Below the pieces are notes generated by a model, which did not search any database, was not told the origin of the DNA, and saw only the letters and a program-made list of their open reading frames with translations. Source: Actinomycetota bacterium (GTDB taxonomy: Bacteria > Actinomycetota > Actinomycetes > Nanopelagicales > Nanopelagicaceae). Taken from it: DNA of 38,594 nucleotides. Made by a program: the position numbers and the translations under genes. Positions 23,023 through 32,546 of the stretch are shown here, piece after piece (the stretch's first letter is position 1; every line of letters starts with the position of its first letter). The stretch covers positions 1-38,594 of the forward strand of contig CANFXM010000009.1 in NCBI GenBank assembly GCA_947451045.1. Reading direction: 5' to 3'.

Positions 23023-25107
23023 GTGGCTACCAAAGATGATTCAACTGCAAAGATTTCGCAGGATAGCTACACCGCAAAAGATTTAGCCGTTCTTGAAGGC
23101 CTTGATGCTGTCCGCAAGCGCCCAGGTATGTATATCGGCTCCACTGATTCACGTGGCCTCATGCATTGCTTGTGGGAAATTATCGATAACTCTGTCGATG
23201 AATCTCTTGCTGGACACTGCAAAAATATTGAAATCAATCTTGAGTCAGATGGATCTGTTGAAGTCCATGACGATGGCCGTGGAATTCCGGTGGATAAAGA
23301 ACCAAAGACAGGTCTGACCGGTGTTGAAGTTGTACTGACAAAGTTACACGCAGGCGGAAAATTTGGTGGCGGTTCATATGCTGCATCAGGTGGGTTACAC
23401 GGAGTCGGTGCCTCAGTTGTAAACGCACTTGCTTCGCGACTAGATGCTGAAGTTGATCGTGATGGAAAAATTTATTGGATGTCTTTTCAGCGAGGTGTTG
23501 CTGGAATATTTGATGGCGATGGCCCTAAGGCTGAATTCGAACCAAAATCAGGGCTACGTGTCATTGGAAAAATTTCAAGCAAAGTAACAGGAACTCGCAT
23601 CAAATGGTGGAGTGATAAGCAGATCTTTCTCAAAGAGGCAGAGCTCGATATTGAAGATATCTACGCACGCGCACGCCAAACTTCCTATCTAGTTCCTGGC
23701 CTCACACTTACAGTTAACGATAACCGCACCAAGGCAAAAACCACTGAAACCTTTTTTCACAAGGGCGGAATTGCCGATTACTGTAACTACTTACAGCCAG
23801 ATGAAGCTGTTGGCGATGTTATTCGTATTTATGGAACAGGCCATTATCAAGAAACCGTTCCGGTCCTTGATGACAAAGGCCACATGGTCTCCACAGAAGT
23901 AGAGCGCGATATGGAAGTTGATATTGCGATGAAGTGGGGCAATGGCTTCGAGACAACGCAACGATCATTCGTAAATATCATTGCCACACCCAAGGGTGGA
24001 ACACATGTGGTCGGCTTCGAGAGAGCCCTTGTAAAGGTTGTCAACGAGGCTCTACGCGCAACGAAGACTCTCAATAACAAAGAGATAGACGTCATCAAAG
24101 ACGATATTTTAGAAGGAATGACAACGGTCGTAACCGTGCGAATGTCTGAGCCACAATTTGAAGGCCAGACAAAAGAAGTTCTAGGAACTGCCGCCGCCAC
24201 TCGCATCGTCTCTGCTGTAGTCGCTGAAAAAATGAAAGAATATTTCACAACTTCAAAGCGCATTGATAAAGCCAATGGCCGATTAGTTTTAGAAAAGATT
24301 GCAGCAGCGTCAAGGACTCGAATTTCTGCTCGTGCCCACAAAGACTTACAGCGCCGCAAGAATGCGCTGGAGTCATCATCGCTTCCAACAAAGTTATCGG
24401 ACTGCCGCTCCGAAGATGTGACCCGAACAGAACTATTTATCGTTGAAGGTGATTCTGCACTGGGAACCACCAAAGCGGCTCGCAATAGTGAATTTCAAGC
24501 AATCCTTCCTATTCGCGGAAAGATTCTCAATGTCCAAAAAGCATCGCTCTCACAGATGCTAGATGACAAAGAGTGTGGCTCAATTATTCAAGTGTTAGGC
24601 GCAGGATCTGGCAAGAATTTCGAACTCGATGAAGCTCGATATGGTCGTATTATTTTGATGTCAGATGCTGATGTCGATGGAGCGCACATTCGTTGTCTAT
24701 TGCTGACACTTCTCTATCGCTACATGCGCCCACTCATCGATGCAGGACGTGTATTTGCAGCAATTCCTCCATTGCACCGCATTGAAGTCATGGGTGGTGG
24801 TGGCAAAAAAGGCCAATACATCTACACCTATTCAGATGATGAGATGAAAAAAGTAACAGCTGATTTGAAGAAAACTGGTAAAAAGTGGAAAGAACCAATT
24901 CAGCGCTACAAAGGTCTTGGTGAAATGGATGCTGACCAACTCCGTGAAACCACAATGGATCCAGATGCACGCACGCTTCGCCGCATCACAGTTAAGGATG
25001 CATCAGCTGCTGAGGCTATGTTTGAGTTACTTATGGGAAGTGATGTTGCTCCGCGTAAAGAGTTTATTGCAACTGCTGAGATTGATCGCGAGCATATCGA
25101 CGCCTAA
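23023..25107 (+). CDS. parE: DNA topoisomerase IV subunit B (ParE/GyrB family)
   Basis: This 694-residue ATPase subunit of a type IIA topoisomerase decatenates or relaxes DNA. The GHKL ATPase motifs are EIIDNSVDE (53-60), DDGRGIP and GGLHGVGASVVNAL. The TOPRIM domain has EGDSALGTTKAARN near residue 475 and SDADVDGAHIR. The SALGT form and the IPPLHRIE segment match actinobacterial ParE rather than GyrB (SAGGS). Its place beside the primary sigma factor, with a subunit A gene 2.6 kb downstream, agrees. The start is GTG without a Shine-Dalgarno sequence. A true gyrB near dnaA is expected elsewhere. Confidence 0.92.
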   Translation: MATKDDSTAKISQDSYTAKDLAVLEGLDAVRKRPGMYIGSTDSRGLMHCLWEIIDNSVDESLAGHCKNIEINLESDGSVEVHDDGRGIPVDKEPKTGLTGVEVVLTKLHAGGKFGGGSYAASGGLHGVGASVVNALASRLDAEVDRDGKIYWMSFQRGVAGIFDGDGPKAEFEPKSGLRVIGKISSKVTGTRIKWWSDKQIFLKEAELDIEDIYARARQTSYLVPGLTLTVNDNRTKAKTTETFFHKGGIADYCNYLQPDEAVGDVIRIYGTGHYQETVPVLDDKGHMVSTEVERDMEVDIAMKWGNGFETTQRSFVNIIATPKGGTHVVGFERALVKVVNEALRATKTLNNKEIDVIKDDILEGMTTVVTVRMSEPQFEGQTKEVLGTAAATRIVSAVVAEKMKEYFTTSKRIDKANGRLVLEKIAAASRTRISARAHKDLQRRKNALESSSLPTKLSDCRSEDVTRTELFIVEGDSALGTTKAARNSEFQAILPIRGKILNVQKASLSQMLDDKECGSIIQVLGAGSGKNFELDEARYGRIILMSDADVDGAHIRCLLLTLLYRYMRPLIDAGRVFAAIPPLHRIEVMGGGGKKGQYIYTYSDDEMKKVTADLKKTGKKWKEPIQRYKGLGEMDADQLRETTMDPDARTLRRITVKDASAAEAMFELLMGSDVAPRKEFIATAEIDREHIDA

Positions 25108-25119
25108 TCGCTTTGTGAG

Positions 25120-25125
25120 TATGGT
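25120..25125 (+). promoter_or_regulatory. possible -10 box of a leaderless SDR-gene transcript
   Basis: TATGGT ends 6 nt before the ATG at 25132. It lies just after parE, so the downstream gene may also be read from parE. Confidence 0.3.
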
Positions 25126-25131
25126 TTTGGT

Positions 25132-26139
25132 ATGAAAATTCTCTATATCGGTGGCACCGGCACAATTAGCTCATCATGCGTTGCAGAATCACTTATCCAA
25201 GACCACGAAGTTTGGGTTCTCAATCGTAAACAAAGCACGCGCCGCCCTTTACCTGCTCAAGTTAAAGTCTTACAAGGCGATGTTACGGATAGAAAATTTC
25301 TTGAAAAACTTTTCAATGATCACACCTTTGATGTCGTCATTGATTTTCTAAGTTTTACCGCAAGCGATGCGCAAAAAATGGTGGAAATATTGACTGGCAA
25401 AGTTCGCCAATATATTCATATTAGTTCGGCATCTATTTATCAAAAGCCAGTCAAGCGCGTACCCGTAACTGAATCAACCCCCGTATTCAATCCATTTCTC
25501 ACGTATTCGCAAGACAAAATTGCAGGAGAACAAGTTCTCAACAATGCATATTTGAAAGCTGGCTTTCCTGTAACAATTGTTCGCCCATCTCATACTTACG
25601 ATGATGCAATGCCACCGCTACTCGGTGACTGGACGACATGGATGCGCATGATTGCGGGCACTCCAACTGTGGTCCATGGTGATGGAACTAGCTTATGGAC
25701 GGTTACACACGCACGCGATTTAGCAGTGGGATTAGTTGGTCTGATAGGTAATTCACCTGCAATAGGTGAGACCTTCCACATTACTTCTGATGAAGCTCAC
25801 ACCTGGAATGAGATTTATTCAACAATTGGGATGGCTCAAGGAGTAAAGCCAACGTTGCTTCATATGGCATCAGATCTTTATCCCATTATTAATCCAGATT
25901 GGTTCTGGTCACATTTAGTCGTTGGCGATCTCTCGCACTCTGCCGTATTTGATAATTCGAAGATTAGAAATTACGTTCCTAAATTTAATCCCACAATTAC
26001 ATGGTCAGAGGGTGCTCAGCGCCTGCAGAAGTGGTTCCTCAAGAATCAGAGCTCGGTTGTTTCAGATGCTGAAACCACAAAGATGCTGGATCGAATCCTA
26101 GCTGCGCAAATAAAGACAGTAGCTAGCGTTAGTCAATAG
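25132..26139 (+). CDS. NAD-dependent epimerase/dehydratase, extended SDR family
   Basis: This 335-residue Rossmann enzyme begins with the dinucleotide-binding GGTGTIS (8-14). The catalytic Tyr and Lys lie in YSQDKIAGEQ, preceded by SSASIYQKP with the catalytic Ser. Extended SDRs of this type act on nucleotide sugars or related substrates; members are also misannotated RNA-binding proteins, so the reaction is open. It follows parE by 24 bp and its 3' end overlaps the convergent ABC-F gene by 11 bp. No sugar-nucleotide genes are nearby to define the substrate. Confidence 0.85.
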   Translation: MKILYIGGTGTISSSCVAESLIQDHEVWVLNRKQSTRRPLPAQVKVLQGDVTDRKFLEKLFNDHTFDVVIDFLSFTASDAQKMVEILTGKVRQYIHISSASIYQKPVKRVPVTESTPVFNPFLTYSQDKIAGEQVLNNAYLKAGFPVTIVRPSHTYDDAMPPLLGDWTTWMRMIAGTPTVVHGDGTSLWTVTHARDLAVGLVGLIGNSPAIGETFHITSDEAHTWNEIYSTIGMAQGVKPTLLHMASDLYPIINPDWFWSHLVVGDLSHSAVFDNSKIRNYVPKFNPTITWSEGAQRLQKWFLKNQSSVVSDAETTKMLDRILAAQIKTVASVSQ

Positions 26140-27727
26140 AGACTAAGTCGAAGTATTCGTCTTTCCATAAGTCTTCATCACCATCTGGCAAGAGAATGAC
26201 GCGTTCTGGCTTCAAAGCTTGCACTGCGCCTTCATCGTGAGAGACCATGATGACGGAGCCTTGGTATTCACTCAGCGCCCCAAGAATTTCTGCACGTGAG
26301 GCTGGATCTAAGTTATTAGTTGGTTCGTCAAGCAGCAAAACATTGGCTGCTGAAACTACGAGGACTGCTAGCGCTAACCGAGTTCTTTCGCCACCGCTGA
26401 GAACTTTTACTGGCTTTTGAACATCGTCACCAACGAAAAGAAAAGAACCTAAGACGTTGCGTGCTTCTGGCTCACGAATATCAGGAGTCGCACTCATCAT
26501 ATTTTCCAGAACAGAACGCTCGAAATCTAAGGACTCATGCTCCTGTGCGTAGTAACCAATTTTTAGACCATGTCCTGAAACAACACTTCCAGTATCTGAT
26601 TCAAGTTCACCAGCCAAAATTCGAAGAAGCGTTGTTTTTCCTGCGCCATTGAGGCCCAAAATAACTACGCGAGATCCTTTATCGATGATGCAACTTACAT
26701 CTGTAAATATTTCAAGCGAACCATAAGATTTAGAAAGTTCTTCTCCAGAAAGTGGCGTCTTACCGCACGGAGCAGGTGTTGGGAAGCGAAGTTTTGCAAC
26801 TTTGTCACTAACACGAACATCTTCCAGACTGCTACGAAGTTTTTCAGCGCGACGCAACATTCCTTGAGCTGCAACGGCCTTACTTGCCTTTGCTCGCATC
26901 TTTTCACCTTGCTTTTGCAAGATCTCAGCTTTCTTTTCGGCATTTGCGCGTTCACGTTTGCGACGATGTTCATCTTGTTCGCGCTGCAATAAGTATTGTT
27001 TCCAACCCATGTTGTACACATCAATCACATTTCGGTTTCCATCTATATAGAAAACTTTATTTACGACAGTTTCAATCAAATTAACATCGTGGCTGATAAT
27101 GACTAATCCGCCTGAATATTTACTCAAATAATCACGGAGCCACATAATGGAATCAGCATCTAAGTGGTTAGTAGGTTCATCGAGTAGAAGAGTTTCTGCA
27201 CCAGAGAAAAGAATGCGAGCTAGTTCAATTCTTCGACGTTGACCGCCTGAAAGGGTACTTAACTCGTGGGCAAATACAGCTTCTGTGACACCGAGAGAGG
27301 TCGCAATTGCTTCGGCTTCAGCGGTAGCTGCATATCCACCTGCTGCGCTGAATTCGGCCTCGACTCGACCATATCGCTCCATTGCTTTTTCAAGTGCTTC
27401 ACCTTCAGTGGTCGACATTTCTTCTTCCACCATGCGCATGCGATGTGCAATTTGATCTAAATCTCGCGCAGAGAGAATGCGTTCGATAACGCTTCCCTGA
27501 TCTTCACCAGTGCGAGGATCTTGGGGGAGATATCCAATTTTTCCAGTTCGATTTACTGCGCCTCCAGCTGGCATATTTTCACCGGCGAGAACTTTTGCGA
27601 GAGTACTTTTACCGGCGCCATTGCGACCGACGAATCCAATGCGATCACCATGATTGATGCGGACAGTGACGCCAGATACTAAGAGTCTTGCCCCAGCACG
27701 CAATTCAAGAGCCTGTGTGGAGATCAT
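26129..27727 (-). CDS. ABC-F family ATPase (ribosome-associated translation factor)
   Basis: This 532-residue protein has two ABC ATPase domains and no membrane segments, the layout of the ABC-F family (EttA, Uup, resistance proteins) that acts at the ribosomal E site. The first Walker A is GRNGAGKS (35-41 region) with signature LSGGQRRRIELA. The second is GLNGAGKTTLL with LSGGERTRLALA. Both have DEPTNHLD/DEPTNNLD Walker B boxes. A basic helical linker (RREQDEHRRKRERANAEKK) joins them. Whether it is a housekeeping or a drug-resistance factor cannot be told. The gene is 37 bp downstream of parC on the same strand. Confidence 0.93.
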   Translation of the reverse strand: MISTQALELRAGARLLVSGVTVRINHGDRIGFVGRNGAGKSTLAKVLAGENMPAGGAVNRTGKIGYLPQDPRTGEDQGSVIERILSARDLDQIAHRMRMVEEEMSTTEGEALEKAMERYGRVEAEFSAAGGYAATAEAEAIATSLGVTEAVFAHELSTLSGGQRRRIELARILFSGAETLLLDEPTNHLDADSIMWLRDYLSKYSGGLVIISHDVNLIETVVNKVFYIDGNRNVIDVYNMGWKQYLLQREQDEHRRKRERANAEKKAEILQKQGEKMRAKASKAVAAQGMLRRAEKLRSSLEDVRVSDKVAKLRFPTPAPCGKTPLSGEELSKSYGSLEIFTDVSCIIDKGSRVVILGLNGAGKTTLLRILAGELESDTGSVVSGHGLKIGYYAQEHESLDFERSVLENMMSATPDIREPEARNVLGSFLFVGDDVQKPVKVLSGGERTRLALAVLVVSAANVLLLDEPTNNLDPASRAEILGALSEYQGSVIMVSHDEGAVQALKPERVILLPDGDEDLWKDEYFDLVSID

Positions 27728-27764
27728 TTGACGAAGTCTCCCACAGTGTAGAAGTTATACGAAA

Positions 27765-29306
27765 TTAGGCCTTGCCAATTAGCGTTCGACGAGGGATTGC
27801 AAACGATTTACCGACTGCGGTGAGTTCATCTGAGACCTGTTTCTTGATGTTCTCTTCGCTCTTGAGTAAAGCTAAGAGTGCAGCAATAGTTGAAGCAAGT
27901 TCTTTTTGTTCACTCTCAAGTTCGAGTTTGCTCATCTTTGTTAATCTGCGAAGTGGCATATCCAAGATATAGGTAGCTTGTTCATCATTGAGTTTGAAGC
28001 TCTTGATAAGTGCTTCTTTTGCTATCGATGCATCATCGCTGCCACGAATAATCTTGATTACTTTATCGATATCGATAATTGCTTTGAGCAAGCCATCGAC
28101 AAGAGTGAGGCGAGATTGCGCCTTCGCTTTACGAAATTCTGAACGACGACGCACTACTTCAATTCGATGCTCAATAAATACTTGTAAAAGTTCTTTCAAT
28201 CCAAGTGTCTGAGGCTTTCCTTTAACAAGGGCCACAGCATTGATCGAGAAGGCATCTTCCATCGGAGTGAGTTTGTAGAGCTGCTCTAACACGTTCTCTG
28301 GTTCAAAACCATTTTTGAGTTCGATGACCACATTGGTACCTGTTTGGCCATCAGAGAGATCAATGATGTCGCTGATGCCTTGAATTTTCTTAGCTTTTAC
28401 TAAATCGGCAATTCGTTCAACAACCTTTTCTGGCCCAATAGTAAATGGAAGTTCCTTGATGACAATTCCCATTTTTCGCGAGGTGACTTTACTAATTTCC
28501 ACTGTCGCGCGAACCTTAAATGAACCTTTACCTGTTGCATATGCTTCACGAACACCTTCGAGTCCAACAATTTCACCACCCGTTGGAAAATCAGGCCCTG
28601 GCACAAATTTCATTAATTGATTAATGGTGGCCTTTGGATTATCAATGAGGTGTTTTGTCGCAGCGATAACTTCACCTAAATTATGTGGTGCCATATTTGT
28701 TGCCATACCTACAGCGATTCCAGATCCGCCGTTGACAAGTAGATTCGGATAAGCGGCAGGTAATACAAGTGGTTCAAGAATTTGTCCGTCATAGTTTGGT
28801 CCAAAGTCGACAGTATCTTCATCGGCTTCGGCAACCATTGCCATTGCAGCTGTTGCTAATCGCGCTTCTGTGTAACGCATAGCTGCTGGACCTGCATCGA
28901 GTGAACCAAAGTTTCCGTGACCATCAATGAGTGGCAAACCCATTGAGAAAGATTGAGCCATACGAACGAGTGCGTCATAAATCGCACCATCACCATGTGG
29001 GTGCAACTTACCCATTACTTCACCGACAACTCGAGCACTCTTGACATGTCCACGTTCAGGACGAAGTCCCATATCTGCCATCTGATGCAAGATGCGACGG
29101 TGTACTGGTTTCAAACCATCGCGTGCATCAGGGAGGGCGCGTGAATAAATTACAGAGTATGCATATTCAAGAAAGGATTCAGACATTTCAGTTGATACAT
29201 CGATATCAACAATCTTTCCTGGAAATTCTCCAGGTTTAGGTCCGACTACTTTCTTACCTTTTGCCGAAGTGCTTGCGGGTGTCTTTGCAGTTGCCATGGA
29301 GGGCAT
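27765..29306 (-). CDS. parC: DNA topoisomerase IV subunit A, short form lacking the C-terminal domain
   Basis: This 513-residue type IIA topoisomerase cleavage subunit carries the catalytic Tyr145 in RYTEARLA, the QRDS-type region around residues 95-108 (GEVMGKLHPHGDGAIYDAL) and the IVDIDVSTEMSESFLEYAYS start. It ends after the coiled-coil tower segment, at ALLKSEENIKKQ and a short tail. The roughly 300-residue beta-pinwheel of normal ParC/GyrA is absent. Only 37 bp separate its stop from ABC-F, so no displaced C-terminal piece exists here. The start is MPSM at 29306; the ATG three codons on (29297) is equally good. Confidence 0.9.
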   Translation of the reverse strand: MPSMATAKTPASTSAKGKKVVGPKPGEFPGKIVDIDVSTEMSESFLEYAYSVIYSRALPDARDGLKPVHRRILHQMADMGLRPERGHVKSARVVGEVMGKLHPHGDGAIYDALVRMAQSFSMGLPLIDGHGNFGSLDAGPAAMRYTEARLATAAMAMVAEADEDTVDFGPNYDGQILEPLVLPAAYPNLLVNGGSGIAVGMATNMAPHNLGEVIAATKHLIDNPKATINQLMKFVPGPDFPTGGEIVGLEGVREAYATGKGSFKVRATVEISKVTSRKMGIVIKELPFTIGPEKVVERIADLVKAKKIQGISDIIDLSDGQTGTNVVIELKNGFEPENVLEQLYKLTPMEDAFSINAVALVKGKPQTLGLKELLQVFIEHRIEVVRRRSEFRKAKAQSRLTLVDGLLKAIIDIDKVIKIIRGSDDASIAKEALIKSFKLNDEQATYILDMPLRRLTKMSKLELESEQKELASTIAALLALLKSEENIKKQVSDELTAVGKSFAIPRRTLIGKA

Positions 29307-29330
29307 TCTGCCAAGAGGAGTAGCTAAATC

Positions 29331-29340
29331 TTGGTACCAA
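29331..29340. repeat. 10-bp palindrome between parC and the phosphodiesterase gene
   Basis: TTGGTACCAA is a perfect 10-bp palindrome in the 103-bp divergent intergenic region. It may be an operator, but one short palindrome is weak evidence. Confidence 0.25.
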
Positions 29341-29409
29341 CAGGTGGGCGCGCCTTGATTACTTCATCTCATTAGCACCCAAGAAGAATGATGGATTCAA
29401 TGAGAAGAT

Positions 29410-30522
29410 ATGCCCGTGCATTTATCGCAAATAACTCCATCGATATTTGCATCCTTGTCTTTAGATGGCGCACAGGATTTTCTTGGGATAGGCGAGAGTC
29501 CTGGGGGCCGTGAATTACTATTCTTAATCGATGGATTAGGCGCCGATGCAATTGAAAAATACGCAGAGTTTGCGCCTGCAATTTCTAGATTACATAAATT
29601 CGGGAAAGTTAGAACTTCGTTTCCTTCAACTACTGCAACGAGTTTGGCAACACTGACAACTGGAGAACTCCCAGGAGTTCATGGAATGTTGGGTTACACA
29701 GTACAAGTGCCCCGAAGCGGTGGCCGAATTCTTAACGCACTCAAGTGGGACGAACGAGTAGATCCCATCAATTGGCAATCTGTTCCTACGCTATTTGAAA
29801 AAGCTGCGCAGGCAGAGATTTCAGTTTCACATGTTGCGGCCAAGAGATATGAGAATTCTGGTTTTACTCGCGCCGTTTTCCGCGGTGCGCAATACCTTGG
29901 AGCAAATGTTGTGCCGGATTTGATTGCCCAGACGAAAGCGTCCCTCAAAGCAACACCTTCATTTACATACCTTTATGTCAACGATCTCGATGTCGCAGGT
30001 CATAGCGATGGAGTTGGCTCTGACAAATGGATTGCAGCACTCGCACTCATAGATTCGCTTTATGTGGCGCTAGTAAAAGAATTACCAAGCAAGACTCGAA
30101 TTTGGCTTACTGCTGATCACGGAATGATTAGCGCTGATAAAAAAATAGTTATTGGTGTTGACAACCCGCTAGCTGATGGCATTGCTGTGATTGCGGGTGA
30201 ACCTCGTGCTAGGCATCTCTATTTAGATTCTGCCCGCGATAGCGAATCCGCGCGTAATGATGTCGCTGAGCTCTGGCGTGAATTCTTGAAAGATGATGTT
30301 GAGGTTTTTACTCGAGAAGAGGCTATTGCTGCCTCACTTTTTGGTGAAGTAATTTCCCAAGAAGCATTCGATCGTATGGGTGAAGTAATAGTGATTGCGC
30401 AAAAGAATGTCGTACTCATTGATGCAGATAGAGAAGATAAAGAAGGCGCAATGGTTGGTCACCATGGCGGAAATAGTGAGATTGAAAGTCAAGTACTTTT
30501 ACTTACAACGACCTTAAATTAG
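29410..30522 (+). CDS. type I phosphodiesterase / nucleotide pyrophosphatase family (alkaline phosphatase superfamily)
   Basis: This 370-residue metal-dependent enzyme has the alkaline phosphatase superfamily ligand pattern: Asp41 in LIDGLG, the Thr nucleophile in FPSTTATS (about 74), an Asp and His in DLDVAGHSDG, ADHGM and the C-terminal GHHGG. There is no signal peptide, so a cytoplasmic phosphodiester or phosphonate substrate is likely. It is divergent from parC and its 3' end overlaps sepH by 4 bp, an arrangement also seen near sepH in other Actinobacteria. Substrate unknown. Confidence 0.85.
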   Translation: MPVHLSQITPSIFASLSLDGAQDFLGIGESPGGRELLFLIDGLGADAIEKYAEFAPAISRLHKFGKVRTSFPSTTATSLATLTTGELPGVHGMLGYTVQVPRSGGRILNALKWDERVDPINWQSVPTLFEKAAQAEISVSHVAAKRYENSGFTRAVFRGAQYLGANVVPDLIAQTKASLKATPSFTYLYVNDLDVAGHSDGVGSDKWIAALALIDSLYVALVKELPSKTRIWLTADHGMISADKKIVIGVDNPLADGIAVIAGEPRARHLYLDSARDSESARNDVAELWREFLKDDVEVFTREEAIAASLFGEVISQEAFDRMGEVIVIAQKNVVLIDADREDKEGAMVGHHGGNSEIESQVLLLTTTLN

Positions 30523-31304
30523 TTTTCTTCGTCGTCTTTCTTGATTCCGAACATAATTTCATCCCAACTTGGAACCTTTGCGCGAGCAGTGATGCCATCT
30601 TTGATTGCTTCATCATCTGGTTCTTCTCGAATGACAGCAAGGCGAGGTGTTTCACGAATAGGTTCAATCTGCTCGGGTGAGCGAGTTGGGTGAGGCGCTT
30701 CGGTGTGTACGAGTCCATGCTCTGGAGTTGTTCGAAGAGGAATTTCATCACCCATCATCCAGCGAGCATTTTCATCTAGTGAATTGAGAGTGCGTCTGGT
30801 TGGGTCAAATGTCCACTGAGCAATTCCAACACCACTTGAATTTGGGTAATGAAGTTCTAGTGTCCAGGTGCCATCTTCATGACGCCATGTGTTCCATTGA
30901 AGTTGAGCAACATCGATATTGCGGGGAGCGAGGCGCGAAATCACAACACCGAGTAGTCCAACAGGCTCGCGTCCGCTTTCTTTACGAATAACAATTTGTT
31001 GCGCTTGATCAATAATGTAAACACGTTCTTGAAGAATTGGACCAGAGAAACGTTCAATTTTTTCTATTGAAATATTATTTTCACGTGAGAGTGAATCCAT
31101 CGATTCACCTGCACGAAGTCTGCGTTGAATTTCAGCGATACTTATTTTTGGTTCATCTGCTTCTGGAACTGCAGCAAGTCTTGGCTGATTTATAGTTGAT
31201 CGAAGAGTGTCACTAATTCGTACAGAAAATTCGATTCCATCGGAATCTATAAGATTGAGGTAGAGGCCATCATCACTACGGCCATTGATACGAAGCTCAG
31301 TCAC
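30519..31304 (-). CDS. sepH: SepH, FtsZ-interacting septation protein (DUF3071)
   Basis: The start is taken as the GTG at 31304 (VTELRINGRSDDG), which matches family N-termini and overlaps the upstream MFS gene by 8 bp (translational coupling); a longer frame upstream only reads inside that gene. The 261-residue protein has the N-terminal DUF3071 domain with a helix-turn-helix-like ISIAEIQRRLRAGESMDSLS and a disordered middle. It ends with the conserved VPSWDEIMFG. In Streptomyces and mycobacteria SepH binds FtsZ and promotes ring assembly, so it places the genome in the Actinobacteria and acts in cell division. Confidence 0.9.
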   Translation of the reverse strand: MTELRINGRSDDGLYLNLIDSDGIEFSVRISDTLRSTINQPRLAAVPEADEPKISIAEIQRRLRAGESMDSLSRENNISIEKIERFSGPILQERVYIIDQAQQIVIRKESGREPVGLLGVVISRLAPRNIDVAQLQWNTWRHEDGTWTLELHYPNSSGVGIAQWTFDPTRRTLNSLDENARWMMGDEIPLRTTPEHGLVHTEAPHPTRSPEQIEPIRETPRLAVIREEPDDEAIKDGITARAKVPSWDEIMFGIKKDDEEN

Positions 31305-32517
31305 GGTGCTGAGGGTAACCGATGAGTGGCTTATAGGTTGTGAAATGTGCCAGCGTGGCACAAAGAGATGCAATCGTGAAGCCTAAGGGAACCCAGAATG
31401 CTGTTTCTACCCCGTGATGGTCAATAATCCAACCTGCTAATGCACTAGCCGTAGCACCTCCGATTGGCATTCCCGCTGTAACCCACGACAAAGTTTCAGT
31501 GAGTTGGGCCGATGGAACAGTTTTTTCAACAATTGCGTAGGCATTGATAATTATCGGAGCAATTGAAAGTCCATTGATAAATAGTGCGAGTGCAAGAAAA
31601 GGAACGCTTTTTACAAAAAGAAAAGGAATTGCCAAGAGGGCTAATGCCGCCAAATTGATCATATATCTCAGCGCAGGCGCAGATTTCCATTTGATTATTC
31701 CTGTGATTATTGCTGAGATCGCACTTCCACCTGCCCATATTGCCAACAAAATACCTGTTTGAGATTGCGCATGATGCACTTGGGAAAATCTCACAACGCA
31801 TAGACCCATCGAACTAAAAAAACCACCAACAATTGCGGCAGGAATTGCAACGGCACGAACTACTTTATTTCGAAGAACTGGCGGATGAGGTTCTCCCGCA
31901 ATTCGAGGCGAAGGAGGTGGCTCAGTATTTTTTTGTGAAGCAAGTATTGGTAAACCAGTGCAGAAGAAAATAAGAGCCGCAACCATTCCTGCTGCAGGAT
32001 GAATCGTTGTGGCACACAAAGTGGCAATCATCGGCCCAAAGATAAAGACGAATTCGTCGATGAGGGACTCATACGAATAAGCAGTATTTATCAGATGATG
32101 GTCTGCTTTGGTCTTATTCAAAACATAGAGCCACCGGATTCGAACCATACCGCCGGCATTAATGGTCGACATTTCGGCCAGGATAATTGCTAGAAACCAC
32201 GTCCATGTTGGAGTTGAGTTGAGAACACAGAGAATAAAAATTGTCATGAGCAAAGTACGTAGCGGGACAACCACATTGAGAATTTTGCGTTGCCCGTAAC
32301 GATCTGCTTGCCGTGACCAAAAAGGCGTTGCAAAAGATTTAGTAATTTCAGCCATGGCACTCATAAATCCAGCCAGTGCGTATGAATGACTTGCTGAAAC
32401 AACTACAAAAATAAGGGCTAAGCCTTCCATCGAAATTGGCATACGGCCGACAAAACCAGCCAAAGAAAATTTCATTCCTCCCGGTGTTCCAAAGAGAGTC
32501 TTATACGCCGAGAACAT
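31297..32517 (-). CDS. MFS transporter
   Basis: This 406-residue, highly hydrophobic major facilitator protein has about 11-12 membrane helices and a conserved cytoplasmic loop region around SRQADRYGQRK between helices 2 and 3. Its substrate cannot be read from sequence; drug or metabolite efflux are the usual defaults. It overlaps sepH by 8 bp, so the two are likely cotranscribed. The start is 29 bp from the divergent inositol-monophosphatase gene, so their promoters must overlap. Confidence 0.88.
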   Translation of the reverse strand: MFSAYKTLFGTPGGMKFSLAGFVGRMPISMEGLALIFVVVSASHSYALAGFMSAMAEITKSFATPFWSRQADRYGQRKILNVVVPLRTLLMTIFILCVLNSTPTWTWFLAIILAEMSTINAGGMVRIRWLYVLNKTKADHHLINTAYSYESLIDEFVFIFGPMIATLCATTIHPAAGMVAALIFFCTGLPILASQKNTEPPPSPRIAGEPHPPVLRNKVVRAVAIPAAIVGGFFSSMGLCVVRFSQVHHAQSQTGILLAIWAGGSAISAIITGIIKWKSAPALRYMINLAALALLAIPFLFVKSVPFLALALFINGLSIAPIIINAYAIVEKTVPSAQLTETLSWVTAGMPIGGATASALAGWIIDHHGVETAFWVPLGFTIASLCATLAHFTTYKPLIGYPQHRD

Positions 32518-32546
32518 GCCGTGATTCTATGTGAGGAGGTAGGGTT

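Noticed and set aside
23847-24485. 212-residue reverse open frame inside parE
   Set aside because: It lies wholly opposite conserved ParE coding sequence and has no recognisable family features.
27728-27764. Frameshift as the cause of the short ParC
   Set aside because: Only 37 bp separate the stop from the ABC-F start, and no pinwheel-like sequence is found in any frame nearby.
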